From the NCBI RefSeq assembly GCF_000317595.1, contig NZ_AEJC01000401.1, forward strand, positions 1 to 48,437: DNA of 48,437 nt. Reading direction: 5' to 3'. How positions within the stretch are numbered: position 1 is the stretch's first letter; each line of letters opens with the position of its first letter. The position numbers were made by a program, and so were the translations under genes. Positions 16,498 to 23,440 of this stretch are shown here, piece after piece. The notes beneath the pieces are model-generated. The model did not search any database, had not been told where the DNA came from, and was given only the letters and a program-made list of their open reading frames with translations. Origin of the DNA: Streptomyces ipomoeae 91-03. GTDB lineage: Bacteria > Actinomycetota > Actinomycetes > Streptomycetales > Streptomycetaceae.

Positions 16498-16512
16498 CAG
16501 TAATATGTCACA
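16498..16512 (-). promoter_or_regulatory. Second copy of the putative GntR operator
   Basis: On the minus strand the bases read TGTGACATATTACTG, 14 of 15 identical to the motif at 13312-13326. On the plus strand TAATAT (16501-16506) is a good -10 box for the downstream deaminase-epimerase-gntR unit, so a bound regulator would cover the promoter. Confidence 0.7.
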
Positions 16513-16534
16513 CCCCACTGAGAGGGAACCGCAG

Positions 16535-17431
16535 ATGACCACCACCGAGAACCGTCCCTGGCGCGGCGTCCTCGTCGCCACCGCGCTCCCCCTCCGCGAC
16601 GATCTGTCCGTCGACTACGACAAGTACGCCGAGCACTGCGTCTGGCTGGTCGAGAACGGCTGTGACGGCGTCGTGCCGAACGGCTCGCTCGGCGAGTACC
16701 AGGTGCTGACTCCCGAGGAGCGGGCCAAGGTCGTCGAGACGGCGGTCGCGGCGATCGGCGGGGCGCGGGTGATGCCGGGGGTCGCCGCGTACGGGTCGGC
16801 CGAGTCGCGCCGCTGGGCCGAGCAGGCGCGGGACGCGGGCTGCGCGTCGGTGATGCTGCTGCCGCCGAACGCGTACCGCGCCGACGAGCGGTCGGTGCTC
16901 GCCCACTACGCGGAGGTCGCGAAGGCGGGCGTGCCGGTCGTGGCGTACAACAACCCCATCGACACCAAGGTCGATCTCGTCCCCGAACTGCTCGCCAAGC
17001 TGCACGGCGAGGGCTTCATCCAGGGCGTCAAGGAGTTCTCCGGTGACGTCCGCCGCGCCTACCGGCTCGCCGAACTCGCCCCGGAGCTGGACCTGTTGAT
17101 CGGTGCCGACGACGTCCTGCTGGAGCTGGCGATCGCCGGTGCCAAGGGGTGGGTGGCCGGGTATCCGAACGCGCTGCCCGCGGCGACCGTGGAGCTGTAC
17201 CACGCTGCGGTGGACGGCGACCTCGTCACGGCCAAGCGGCTCTACGCGCAGTTGCATCCGCTGCTGCGCTGGGACTCCAAGGTCGAGTTCGTGCAGGCCA
17301 TCAAGTTGTCCATGGACGTCGTGGGCCGGCATGGCGGGCGCTGCCGTCCGCCGCGGGTCGAGCTGCTGCCGGAGCAGGAGGCCACGATCCGCGCCGCCAC
17401 CGAGAAGGCCGTCGCGGCCGGGCTGTCCTAG
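16535..17431 (+). CDS. DHDPS-family protein, probable pyrroline-4-hydroxy-2-carboxylate deaminase
   Basis: A 298-residue class I aldolase-fold protein. It has GVLVATALPLRDDLSVDYDK at the start, a GSLGEY loop, VPVVAYNNP with the conserved Tyr138 and GFIQGVKEFSGD with the Schiff-base Lys166. DHDPS-superfamily enzymes include lyases, aldolases and deaminases. In bacterial hydroxyproline catabolism a member converts the cyclic imine made by the dehydrogenase into alpha-ketoglutarate semialdehyde and ammonia. That role is inferred from the adjacent epimerase and dehydrogenase genes. A GAGAGGGA ribosome site precedes the ATG at 16535. The next gene starts 11 bp after its stop. Confidence 0.85.
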   Translation: MTTTENRPWRGVLVATALPLRDDLSVDYDKYAEHCVWLVENGCDGVVPNGSLGEYQVLTPEERAKVVETAVAAIGGARVMPGVAAYGSAESRRWAEQARDAGCASVMLLPPNAYRADERSVLAHYAEVAKAGVPVVAYNNPIDTKVDLVPELLAKLHGEGFIQGVKEFSGDVRRAYRLAELAPELDLLIGADDVLLELAIAGAKGWVAGYPNALPAATVELYHAAVDGDLVTAKRLYAQLHPLLRWDSKVEFVQAIKLSMDVVGRHGGRCRPPRVELLPEQEATIRAATEKAVAAGLS

Positions 17432-17442
17432 GGAGGTCGACC

Positions 17443-18444
17443 ATGCGCAGCAAACTCGTCCTGCACGCCGTCGACTCGCACACCGAGGGCATGCCCACGC
17501 GGGTGATCACCGGCGGCATCGGCACGATTCCCGGCGCGACCATGAACGAGCGGCGGCTGTGGTTCCGTGAACACCGGGACGACGTCAAGCAGTTGCTGAT
17601 GAACGAGCCGCGCGGGCACGCGGCGATGAGCGGTGCGATCCTGCAGCCGCCGACCCGCCCGGACTGCGACTACGGCGTCGTGTACATCGAGGTCTCCGGC
17701 TATCTGCCGATGTGCGGCCACGGCACGATCGGGGTCGCGACGGTGCTTGTCGAGACCGGCATGGTCGAGGTCGTCGAGCCGGTGACCACCATCCGGCTCG
17801 ACACGCCGGCGGGGCTGGTCGTGGCCGAGGTGGCGGTGGAGGACGGCGCGGCCAAGGCGGTCACCCTGCGGAACGTGCCGTCGTTCTCCGTCGGCCTCGA
17901 CCGCAAGGCCACGCTCGCCGACGGGCGGACGGTGACGTACGACCTCGCGTACGGCGGGAACTTCTACGCCATCCTGCCGTTGACGGAGTTCGGGCTGCCG
18001 TTCGACCGCTCCCGCAAGGACGACATCCTCCGGGCGGGCCTCGATCTGATGGAGGCCATCAACGCCGAGGGGGAGCCCGTCCATCCCGAGGACCCGTCCA
18101 TCCACGGCGTCCACCACGTCCATCTGTACGCGCCGGGCGCCACCGCCCGGCACTCGCGGCACGCGATGGCGATCCACCCCGGCTGGTTCGACCGCTCGCC
18201 CTGCGGTACGGGGACCAGCGCGCGCATGGCGCAACTGCACGCGCGGGGTGAACTGCCGCTGCACACCGAGTTCGTGAACGAGTCGTTCATCGGCACCCGG
18301 TTCACCGGGCGGCTGCTCGGCACGACCGAGGTGGCCGGGACCCCGGCCGTGCTGCCAAGCTTCACCGGCCGCGCCTGGATCACGGGCACGGCCCAGTATC
18401 TGCTCGACCCGTCCGACCCGTTCCCGTCGGGCTTCGTCCTCTAG
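17443..18444 (+). CDS. 4-hydroxyproline epimerase (proline racemase family)
   Basis: The 333-residue protein has the proline-racemase pair of catalytic cysteines: Cys91 in GYLPMCGHGTIG and Cys254 in FDRSPCGTGTSARMA. Both present means racemase or epimerase, not the Cys-to-Thr dehydratase variant. The N-terminal VDSHTEGMPTRV and the internal HPEDPSIHGVHHV are family motifs. The enzyme inverts trans-4-hydroxy-L-proline to cis-4-hydroxy-D-proline, the substrate of the dehydrogenase upstream. A GGGAGG ribosome site precedes the ATG. It lies in one transcription unit with the deaminase and the GntR gene. Confidence 0.92.
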   Translation: MRSKLVLHAVDSHTEGMPTRVITGGIGTIPGATMNERRLWFREHRDDVKQLLMNEPRGHAAMSGAILQPPTRPDCDYGVVYIEVSGYLPMCGHGTIGVATVLVETGMVEVVEPVTTIRLDTPAGLVVAEVAVEDGAAKAVTLRNVPSFSVGLDRKATLADGRTVTYDLAYGGNFYAILPLTEFGLPFDRSRKDDILRAGLDLMEAINAEGEPVHPEDPSIHGVHHVHLYAPGATARHSRHAMAIHPGWFDRSPCGTGTSARMAQLHARGELPLHTEFVNESFIGTRFTGRLLGTTEVAGTPAVLPSFTGRAWITGTAQYLLDPSDPFPSGFVL

Positions 18445-18454
18445 GAGAGACCCC

Positions 18455-19192
18455 ATGGCCCCGCAGCGCGCCACCGGTATCCCGTCCGGCGCCGGCGGAC
18501 CGTCCGCCACTGTCCCCGCCGCCGCTCCCCTCTCCCCCGCCCTGCCGGTGCTGGGCGGCAAGAAGAGCAGCTACCGGGAACGGGTGGCCGACGCGCTGCG
18601 GGCCGCGCTGATCGCCGGTGAGCTGCGGCCGGGCGAGGTGTACTCCGCGCCGACGCTCGCCGCCCGCTTCGGTGTCTCGGCGACGCCGGTGCGCGAGGCC
18701 ATGCTGGATCTGGCCAAGGAGGGCCTGGTCGACACCGTGCCCAACAAGGGCTTCCGGGTCACCGCCGTCACCGAGAAACAGCTCGACGAGTACACCCACA
18801 TCCGCTCGCTCATCGAGATCCCGACCACCGTGGGCCTGGCCCGCACCGCCGACCCGGCTTCCCTGGAGGCGCTGCGACCGGTCGCCCGGGAGATCGTGGC
18901 CGCCGCGGCGGCCGGGGACCTCATCGCGTACGTGGAGGCCGACACCCGCTTCCACCTCGGTCTGCTCGCCCTCGCGGGCAACGCCCACCTCGTCGAGGTG
19001 GTGGGTGACCTGCGCAAACGCTCCCGCCTCTACGGTCTCACCGCGCTCGCCGAGGCCGGCCGGCTGCACGCCTCCGCCGAGGAGCACCTGGAACTCCTCG
19101 ACGCCCTCCTCGCCCGTGACGAGGACGCCGTACGCGCGGTGATGACCCGTCATCTCGGTCATGTCCGAGGGCTGTGGGCCGCCCACGAGTGA
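18455..19192 (+). CDS. GntR family (FCD subfamily) transcriptional regulator
   Basis: A 245-residue regulator. After a Pro/Ala-rich leader, the winged helix spans about residues 35-95 (YRERVADALRAALIAGEL, PTLAARFGVSATPVREAM, GLVDTVPNKGFRVTAV). The C-terminal all-helical FCD domain follows (IRSLIEIPTTVGLAR, ADTRFHLGLLALAGNAHLVE, EEHLELLDALLARDEDAV). FCD domains bind small organic acids through conserved Asp/His residues; D74-like and HLGLL residues are present. It ends the catabolic operon and probably controls it through the duplicated 15-bp motif, with hydroxyproline or a breakdown product as ligand. The start ATG follows AGGAGA by 5 bp. Confidence 0.92.
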   Translation: MAPQRATGIPSGAGGPSATVPAAAPLSPALPVLGGKKSSYRERVADALRAALIAGELRPGEVYSAPTLAARFGVSATPVREAMLDLAKEGLVDTVPNKGFRVTAVTEKQLDEYTHIRSLIEIPTTVGLARTADPASLEALRPVAREIVAAAAAGDLIAYVEADTRFHLGLLALAGNAHLVEVVGDLRKRSRLYGLTALAEAGRLHASAEEHLELLDALLARDEDAVRAVMTRHLGHVRGLWAAHE

Positions 19193-19273
19193 TCGCCGCC
19201 GGCCGCACCAGGGCTGATCATCGACCGACCTCGGTGTGATCTGAGCGACGCGCACACCCGGTGACGTTGAAAG

Positions 19274-19279
19274 TATGAT
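19274..19279 (+). promoter_or_regulatory. Candidate -10 box (TATGAT) of a leaderless transcript
   Basis: TATGAT lies 7 bp before the ATG at 19286, which puts the predicted transcription start on the start codon itself. No ribosome site is visible and no clear -35 box. Confidence 0.4.
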
Positions 19280-19285
19280 CAGCCA

Positions 19286-19822
19286 ATGTCTGACATGACC
19301 GAAACCACGCCTGGCTGGTTGTCTTCCGACGAACTCGAATCGGCGCGCGCCCGGATGCCGATCCTGTACGTCGAGGCCGTGCCCGTGCGCGTCGACGACA
19401 GCGGCGAAGTCACCAGCATCGGACTGCTGCTGCGCATCGGCCCGGACGGAACGGTCAGCCGCACACTGGTCTCCGGACGCGTGATGCACCACGAGCGGGT
19501 GCGGGACGCCCTGCTGCGCCATCTGGAGAAGGACCTCGGCCCGGTGGCGCTGCCACGGGTGCCGGCCTCCCTGCAGCCGTTCACCGTCGCCGAGTACTTC
19601 CCGACGCTGGGCATCACCCCGTTCCACGACCCGCGCCAGCACGCGGTGTCCCTCGCGTACATCGTCCCGGTGTCCGGCGACTGCCGTCCCCGGCAGGACG
19701 CGCTGGACCTGGTCTGGTTCAGTCCGCAGGAGGCCGCGTCGGCGTCGGTGCAGAGCGAGATGCCGGGCGGCCAGGGGGTTCTGCTGAAGCAGGCCCTGGC
19801 ACATGTCGGCTGCCTGGGCTGA
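19286..19822 (+). CDS. NUDIX-like hydrolase family protein (DUF4916 type)
   Basis: A 178-residue cytosolic protein. The central part (PILYVEAVPVRVDDSGEV, IGLLLRIGPDGTVSRTLVSG, VRDALLRHLEKDLGP) follows the NUDIX fold order, but the classical GX5EX7REUXEEXGU box is not intact, as is usual for the actinobacterial DUF4916 group. FTVAEYFPTLGITPFHDPRQ, then HAVSLAYIVPVSGD and LVWFSPQEA are typical later segments. Catalytic activity is therefore uncertain. It is monocistronic, between the GntR gene and a convergent TPR gene. The ATG at 19286 is supported by the promoter position and by similarity of the MTETTPGWLSSDEL start to the family. Confidence 0.7.
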   Translation: MSDMTETTPGWLSSDELESARARMPILYVEAVPVRVDDSGEVTSIGLLLRIGPDGTVSRTLVSGRVMHHERVRDALLRHLEKDLGPVALPRVPASLQPFTVAEYFPTLGITPFHDPRQHAVSLAYIVPVSGDCRPRQDALDLVWFSPQEAASASVQSEMPGGQGVLLKQALAHVGCLG

Positions 19823-19861
19823 CGCGCGTACCGCAGGAGTACGGTCCCCGACGCCGCGTGC

Positions 19862-21322
19862 CTAACCGCCGGCCGGTGTCCTGAGGTACGGCCCGTGCAG
19901 GTTCCGGCTCAGCCGGCCCGCCGCCGGAGCCGCCAGTTCGCTCGCCCTGGCGCGGGCGACGGCGGCTCGGCCGGCCTCGCCCAGGGCGTCGGCGAGACGG
20001 GCCTGGCCCAGCCAGTTGTACGGGCTGTGCGGGCTGAGACCGGTTCGCTCGCCGAGCAGCAGTCGGGCCAGGTCGTCCCGGTTCGCTCGCAGGGCCGCCT
20101 CCAGCAGGGTCCGCTGGACGGCGTCCCGCTGGGCGTGGCTGCCGCCGAAGGTGTGCAGTCGGCGTCGTACCGGCCAGAGCAGGTCGATCACCGACGTGTA
20201 GTCCGCGCGGACGTAGGCGACCAGCGCCTCGCAGACGGGGAGGCCGATCTCGGCGGTCATCGCATGGTTCGTGCCGGGGCACGTGCCGTCCTGGGCCAGC
20301 CAGCGGCGCCGGTCGGCGATCAGCTCGTCCGCCGCCTTCAGCCGTCCCGCGCCCGCGAAGGCCATGACGGCGTGCATGTCGTTGAAGGCGTAGTACGGCG
20401 GGTCCTCGCGCGCCGCCCAGGCGTCGGCCAGCTTCTGCCAGCGGGCGTCCTCGTCCAGGCCGGCGAGGAGGAACCGCCACAACAGCGAGGCCGCGTCGAG
20501 GAGTTCCATGACGAAGCCGGTCGAGTCCTTGTGGTGCAGGACGGCGTCGTAGATCCGGGTGGCCGTGTCGGTGTCGCCCGCCTCCAGCGCGTACAGGGCG
20601 TAGTGCCACCAGTTGTGCACGGTCAGGAGGGTGCCGCTCGCCCAGTCGTCGAGGCGTGCGTCGAGGTAGTCGATGCCCTCGGCGAACCGCCCCTGCATCT
20701 CGTGGACGTGCACCACCGCGTGGATGGCCCACACGTCCCGGGGGTTCTGCTCGACGGCGGCCAGGGCCACTTCCCGGGCCCGCCCGTAATGGCCCGACTC
20801 TTCGAGGCCGAACGCGTACATGCCCAGCAGCGGACCGCGATGGGGGTCGTCCGGCGCCCAGGCCGGCAGGGCACCGCCGATCCTGTCCCGCAGCCGCGTC
20901 GCGTCACCGGTGAAGAAGTCGAGCTGATGGCCCACCGCCAGGGCCAGTGGATCACGCGGGCACTCGACGACGAGTTCCTCCAGGAGTCGGCCGGCCCTGC
21001 TCATGTCACCCCCGAGCCAGGCCTCCGCCGCGGCCATGTGCGTACGCTCGCGGAGCGGCAGGGCCGAGTGGTCGACCCCGGCGCTGAACTCCGCGAAACG
21101 GCTGCCGGCCTCGACGACGTCCCTTGGCTCGGTGCCCAGGACCCCCAGATAGGCCGCGAACGCCTGTGCCAGGGGCGAGGTCGGACAGGCCAGGACGGCG
21201 TCCTTGACCGCGTCCGGGAACTCCGGGCGGAAGAACAGCAGTCCCTCCACGGCCCGGTCCAGGTGCTCCGCTCCTTCGGCGGTGCACTCGTACAGGCGGT
21301 TGCCGTACCGGTCGGTCACCAT
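19862..21322 (-). CDS. Tetratricopeptide-repeat protein (TTC38-like)
   Basis: The 486-residue protein is almost entirely helical pairs. Recognisable segments are MVTDRYGNRLYECTAEGAEH, LLFFRPEFPDAVKDAVLACP, LGMYAFGLEESGHYGRAREV, NPRDVWAIHAVVHVHEMQGR, FNDMHAVMAFAGAGRL and GGSHAQRDAVQRTLLEAALR. These, with the HAVVHVHEMQGR and GGSHAQRD motifs, match the TTC38 family, which has no firmly established function in bacteria. No signal peptide or membrane segment is visible. It probably acts as a scaffold or unknown enzyme in the cytosol. Upstream lies a terminator for the mannanase gene. Confidence 0.85.
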   Translation of the reverse strand: MVTDRYGNRLYECTAEGAEHLDRAVEGLLFFRPEFPDAVKDAVLACPTSPLAQAFAAYLGVLGTEPRDVVEAGSRFAEFSAGVDHSALPLRERTHMAAAEAWLGGDMSRAGRLLEELVVECPRDPLALAVGHQLDFFTGDATRLRDRIGGALPAWAPDDPHRGPLLGMYAFGLEESGHYGRAREVALAAVEQNPRDVWAIHAVVHVHEMQGRFAEGIDYLDARLDDWASGTLLTVHNWWHYALYALEAGDTDTATRIYDAVLHHKDSTGFVMELLDAASLLWRFLLAGLDEDARWQKLADAWAAREDPPYYAFNDMHAVMAFAGAGRLKAADELIADRRRWLAQDGTCPGTNHAMTAEIGLPVCEALVAYVRADYTSVIDLLWPVRRRLHTFGGSHAQRDAVQRTLLEAALRANRDDLARLLLGERTGLSPHSPYNWLGQARLADALGEAGRAAVARARASELAAPAAGRLSRNLHGPYLRTPAGG

Positions 21323-21496
21323 GGCAGCTCATCTCCGGTGCGCACACAGCGTCGCTGACTTGTGAGGGCACGGACGGCCGTGCCGCCACCATCAAAGCGA
21401 CCGGGACTCGGCCCGGTCCAGCAGGAACACCCGACGCATCGCGAATCACCTCCGTGCGCCCGCGCACACCACCCGGGCGCCCACGGAACAAGCCGG

Positions 21497-21528
21497 ACCG
21501 GCGGGGCCGCGAGCGGCCCCGCCGGTCG
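21497..21528. terminator. Strong GC hairpin downstream of the mannanase gene
   Basis: A perfect 15-bp inverted repeat, GACCGGCGGGGCCGC and its complement, with only GA between the arms. It lies about 80 bp beyond the stop of the minus-strand GH5 gene. Confidence 0.75.
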
Positions 21529-21553
21529 GACAGACGGTCGGTCCGTACGGGTC

Positions 21554-21569
21554 GTACCACGTGGTACGG
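21554..21569. repeat. 16-bp perfect palindrome
   Basis: CGTACCACGTGGTACG is fully self-complementary and is flanked by several GTACGGGT repeats. It could be a second terminator stem or a protein site; nothing decides between these. Confidence 0.5.
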
Positions 21570-21605
21570 GTGTACGGGTCGTACGGGCGCCCTACGGACG
21601 GACGG

Positions 21606-23306
21606 TCACGCGGTCGTGCACGTGGCGCCGTTCAGGGTGAAGGCGGTCGGCGCGGTGTTCGTGGCGCCCTTGCTCGCGGTGAAGCCGACGGTCACCGAGC
21701 CGCCGGCGGGGACGTTGGCCGTGTAGGAGGCCGCGGTGACGCGCACCGAGCCGCCGTTCTGGGTCGGCGTCCCGCCCCACATGTTGGTGATGGTCTGGCC
21801 GTTGGCGTAGGCGAAGCCGAGGGTCCAGCCGTTGATGGCGGTGGTGCCGGTGTTGCGGATGACGATCTCGCCCTGGAAGCCGCCCGGCCACTCGTTGGTG
21901 GCACGGTAGGCGACGGAGCAGTTCCCGGCGGGCGTGTCGGCGGTGGTGGCATTGACCGTGGCCGAGCGGGGCGAGCGGTTGCCGGCCGCGTCACGGGCGT
22001 AGACCGCGAAGGTGTACGCCGTGTTGGCGGTGAGGCCGGTCAGGGTGACGGAGTTGGTGGTGGCCGAGCCGACCGTGGTCTCCGAGCCGCCGCTGACACG
22101 GACGATGTCGTACGCGGTGACGCGGATGTTGTCCGTCGAGGCCGGCCAGTCGAGGGTGGCGGTGGTGGCCGTCACGCCGGAGACCGTGGGGGTGCCGGGG
22201 GCGGTCGGGGCCTGGGTGTCGGGCGAGGAACCGCCGAAGACCGTGGCTTCCTTGGAGGTCTGGGCGATGCCGTTGGCGCCGTGGAAGATGCGCTGGCCCC
22301 AGGCACTCAGCCGGCCCGGGTCGAAGCCGATGGACAGGTCGAGGATCGGGTCGGTGTTGCCGCTCCAGGACCAGGCCAGATAGCCGAGCTTCAGCTGCTG
22401 GGCGGTGGCCATCATGGTGTCCTCGTCCGGGTCGCCCCACTGGTCGGCGGGGCCGCCGAACTCGCCGATGAGGATGGGGAGTTTGGCGTTGACGAAGGCG
22501 TTGAGATAGTCGGTGATCTCGGCGGCCGTGTCGAAGACGCTGTACATGTGGATCGAGAAGATCAGGTTGCCGGTGGTGTCGGCGTTGTAGACGGTCTGGG
22601 CGTTGGCGCGCATGACGCCCTGCCAGTCCTGGCCCCAGTTGGGCGCGTCCACCATGATCGTGTGCTCGAAACCGGCGTTGCGCAGCTTCTTGATCGCGGC
22701 GATCGTCGGGGCGGTCCAGCCGGCCGGGTCGGTGTTGCCCCACGGCTCGTTGCCGATGTTGACGATGATGTAGTTCTCCTCGCCGGCGAGGACGTCCTTG
22801 AGGCCGATCCAGTAGTCGGCGGCGTGGTCGAGCGTCCCGGCCGCGGCCTCCTCGCCGTACCCGGTGGTGTCGTGCACCTCCAGGACGCAGATGAGCCGGT
22901 TGGCCTTGCACTGGGCGACGATGTTCGCCACGTCGGCGGCGCTGTTCTTGGCCCATCGGTGTCCGTCGGAGAGGACGACCCGGACGGTGTTGGCGCCCAG
23001 CGCCTTCACATCGGCCAGCGACTGGGTCTCGTTCGGGTACCAGGTGTGGGCGTGGTTGACGCCGCGCATGACGAAATCGTTGCCGTTGCCCTCCAGCAGC
23101 CGGCCGTTGCTGATGTGCAGGCCGGTGGCGAGGGCTTCGGACTCGGACCGGGCGTGGGCGGCGGTGGGGGCCAGGGCGCCGAGGAGGCACGCCAGTGCGG
23201 CCAGGAGGATGAGTAAAGGGCTCTTTCGGTGCGCGCTTGTCGTTGTGCTCACTGCGTCTGTGGTTGTGCTCACTGCGTCTGTCGTTCTTGCTGCGTCTGT
23301 TCTCAC
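21606..23306 (-). CDS. Secreted GH5 endo-beta-mannanase-like enzyme with FnIII and CBM2
   Basis: The 566-residue protein starts best at GTG 23306, which follows GGAG by 6 bp and lies downstream of the CebR-type box. A Sec signal follows (SPLLILLAALACLLGALAPT, then AHA). The GH5 domain (about residues 50-350) shows NDFVMRGVNHAHTWYP, TVRVVLSDGHRW, VNIGNEPWGN with the acid/base Glu and LPILIGEFGG with the nucleophile Glu, as in Streptomyces ManA-type mannanases. An FnIII domain (about 362-450) and a C-terminal CBM2 (about 459-566, EWPGGFQGEIVIRNTG) follow. A TTA codon lies in the signal peptide (23214-23216). Near its start three 18-21 bp repeats encode TDAVSTT-type residues. Confidence 0.9.
   Translation of the reverse strand: MRTDAARTTDAVSTTTDAVSTTTSAHRKSPLLILLAALACLLGALAPTAAHARSESEALATGLHISNGRLLEGNGNDFVMRGVNHAHTWYPNETQSLADVKALGANTVRVVLSDGHRWAKNSAADVANIVAQCKANRLICVLEVHDTTGYGEEAAAGTLDHAADYWIGLKDVLAGEENYIIVNIGNEPWGNTDPAGWTAPTIAAIKKLRNAGFEHTIMVDAPNWGQDWQGVMRANAQTVYNADTTGNLIFSIHMYSVFDTAAEITDYLNAFVNAKLPILIGEFGGPADQWGDPDEDTMMATAQQLKLGYLAWSWSGNTDPILDLSIGFDPGRLSAWGQRIFHGANGIAQTSKEATVFGGSSPDTQAPTAPGTPTVSGVTATTATLDWPASTDNIRVTAYDIVRVSGGSETTVGSATTNSVTLTGLTANTAYTFAVYARDAAGNRSPRSATVNATTADTPAGNCSVAYRATNEWPGGFQGEIVIRNTGTTAINGWTLGFAYANGQTITNMWGGTPTQNGGSVRVTAASYTANVPAGGSVTVGFTASKGATNTAPTAFTLNGATCTTA
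23241..23300 (-). repeat. Tandem 18-21 bp repeats at the 5' end of the mannanase gene
   Basis: Units related to GTTGTGCTCACTGCGTCTGT occur at 23241-23261 and 23262-23282, with a shorter unit at 23283-23300. On the coding strand they give TDAVSTT-like peptides before the signal peptide. Confidence 0.8.
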
Positions 23307-23357
23307 TGCGGCTCCAGTGGGGGTGAGCGCCGAGAATCTCAGGCATCGAACGGGTAA

Positions 23358-23371
23358 TGGGAGCGCTCCCA
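23358..23371. promoter_or_regulatory. CebR/CelR-type operator
   Basis: TGGGAGCGCTCCCA is a perfect 14-bp palindrome identical to the known cellobiose-regulator box of Streptomyces. It lies 52 bp before the GTG of the GH5 gene, on the promoter side. Repression lifted by cello-oligosaccharides is the expected control. Confidence 0.93.
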
Positions 23372-23440
23372 TATTCGGGTGCCCCCATGAACCCATTTCG
23401 CCACGTACACGTCAAGCCGATGGGCGGGTTCAGTCCGCGT

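Noticed and set aside
17443..18444. The proline-racemase-family gene read as a trans-3-hydroxyproline dehydratase
   Set aside because: Both catalytic cysteines (91 and 254) are present; dehydratases replace the second with Thr.
23307..23396. Upstream start codons for the mannanase gene (MGALPLPV and earlier)
   Set aside because: They would translate through the CebR-type operator. The GTG at 23306 with GGAG upstream is the better start.
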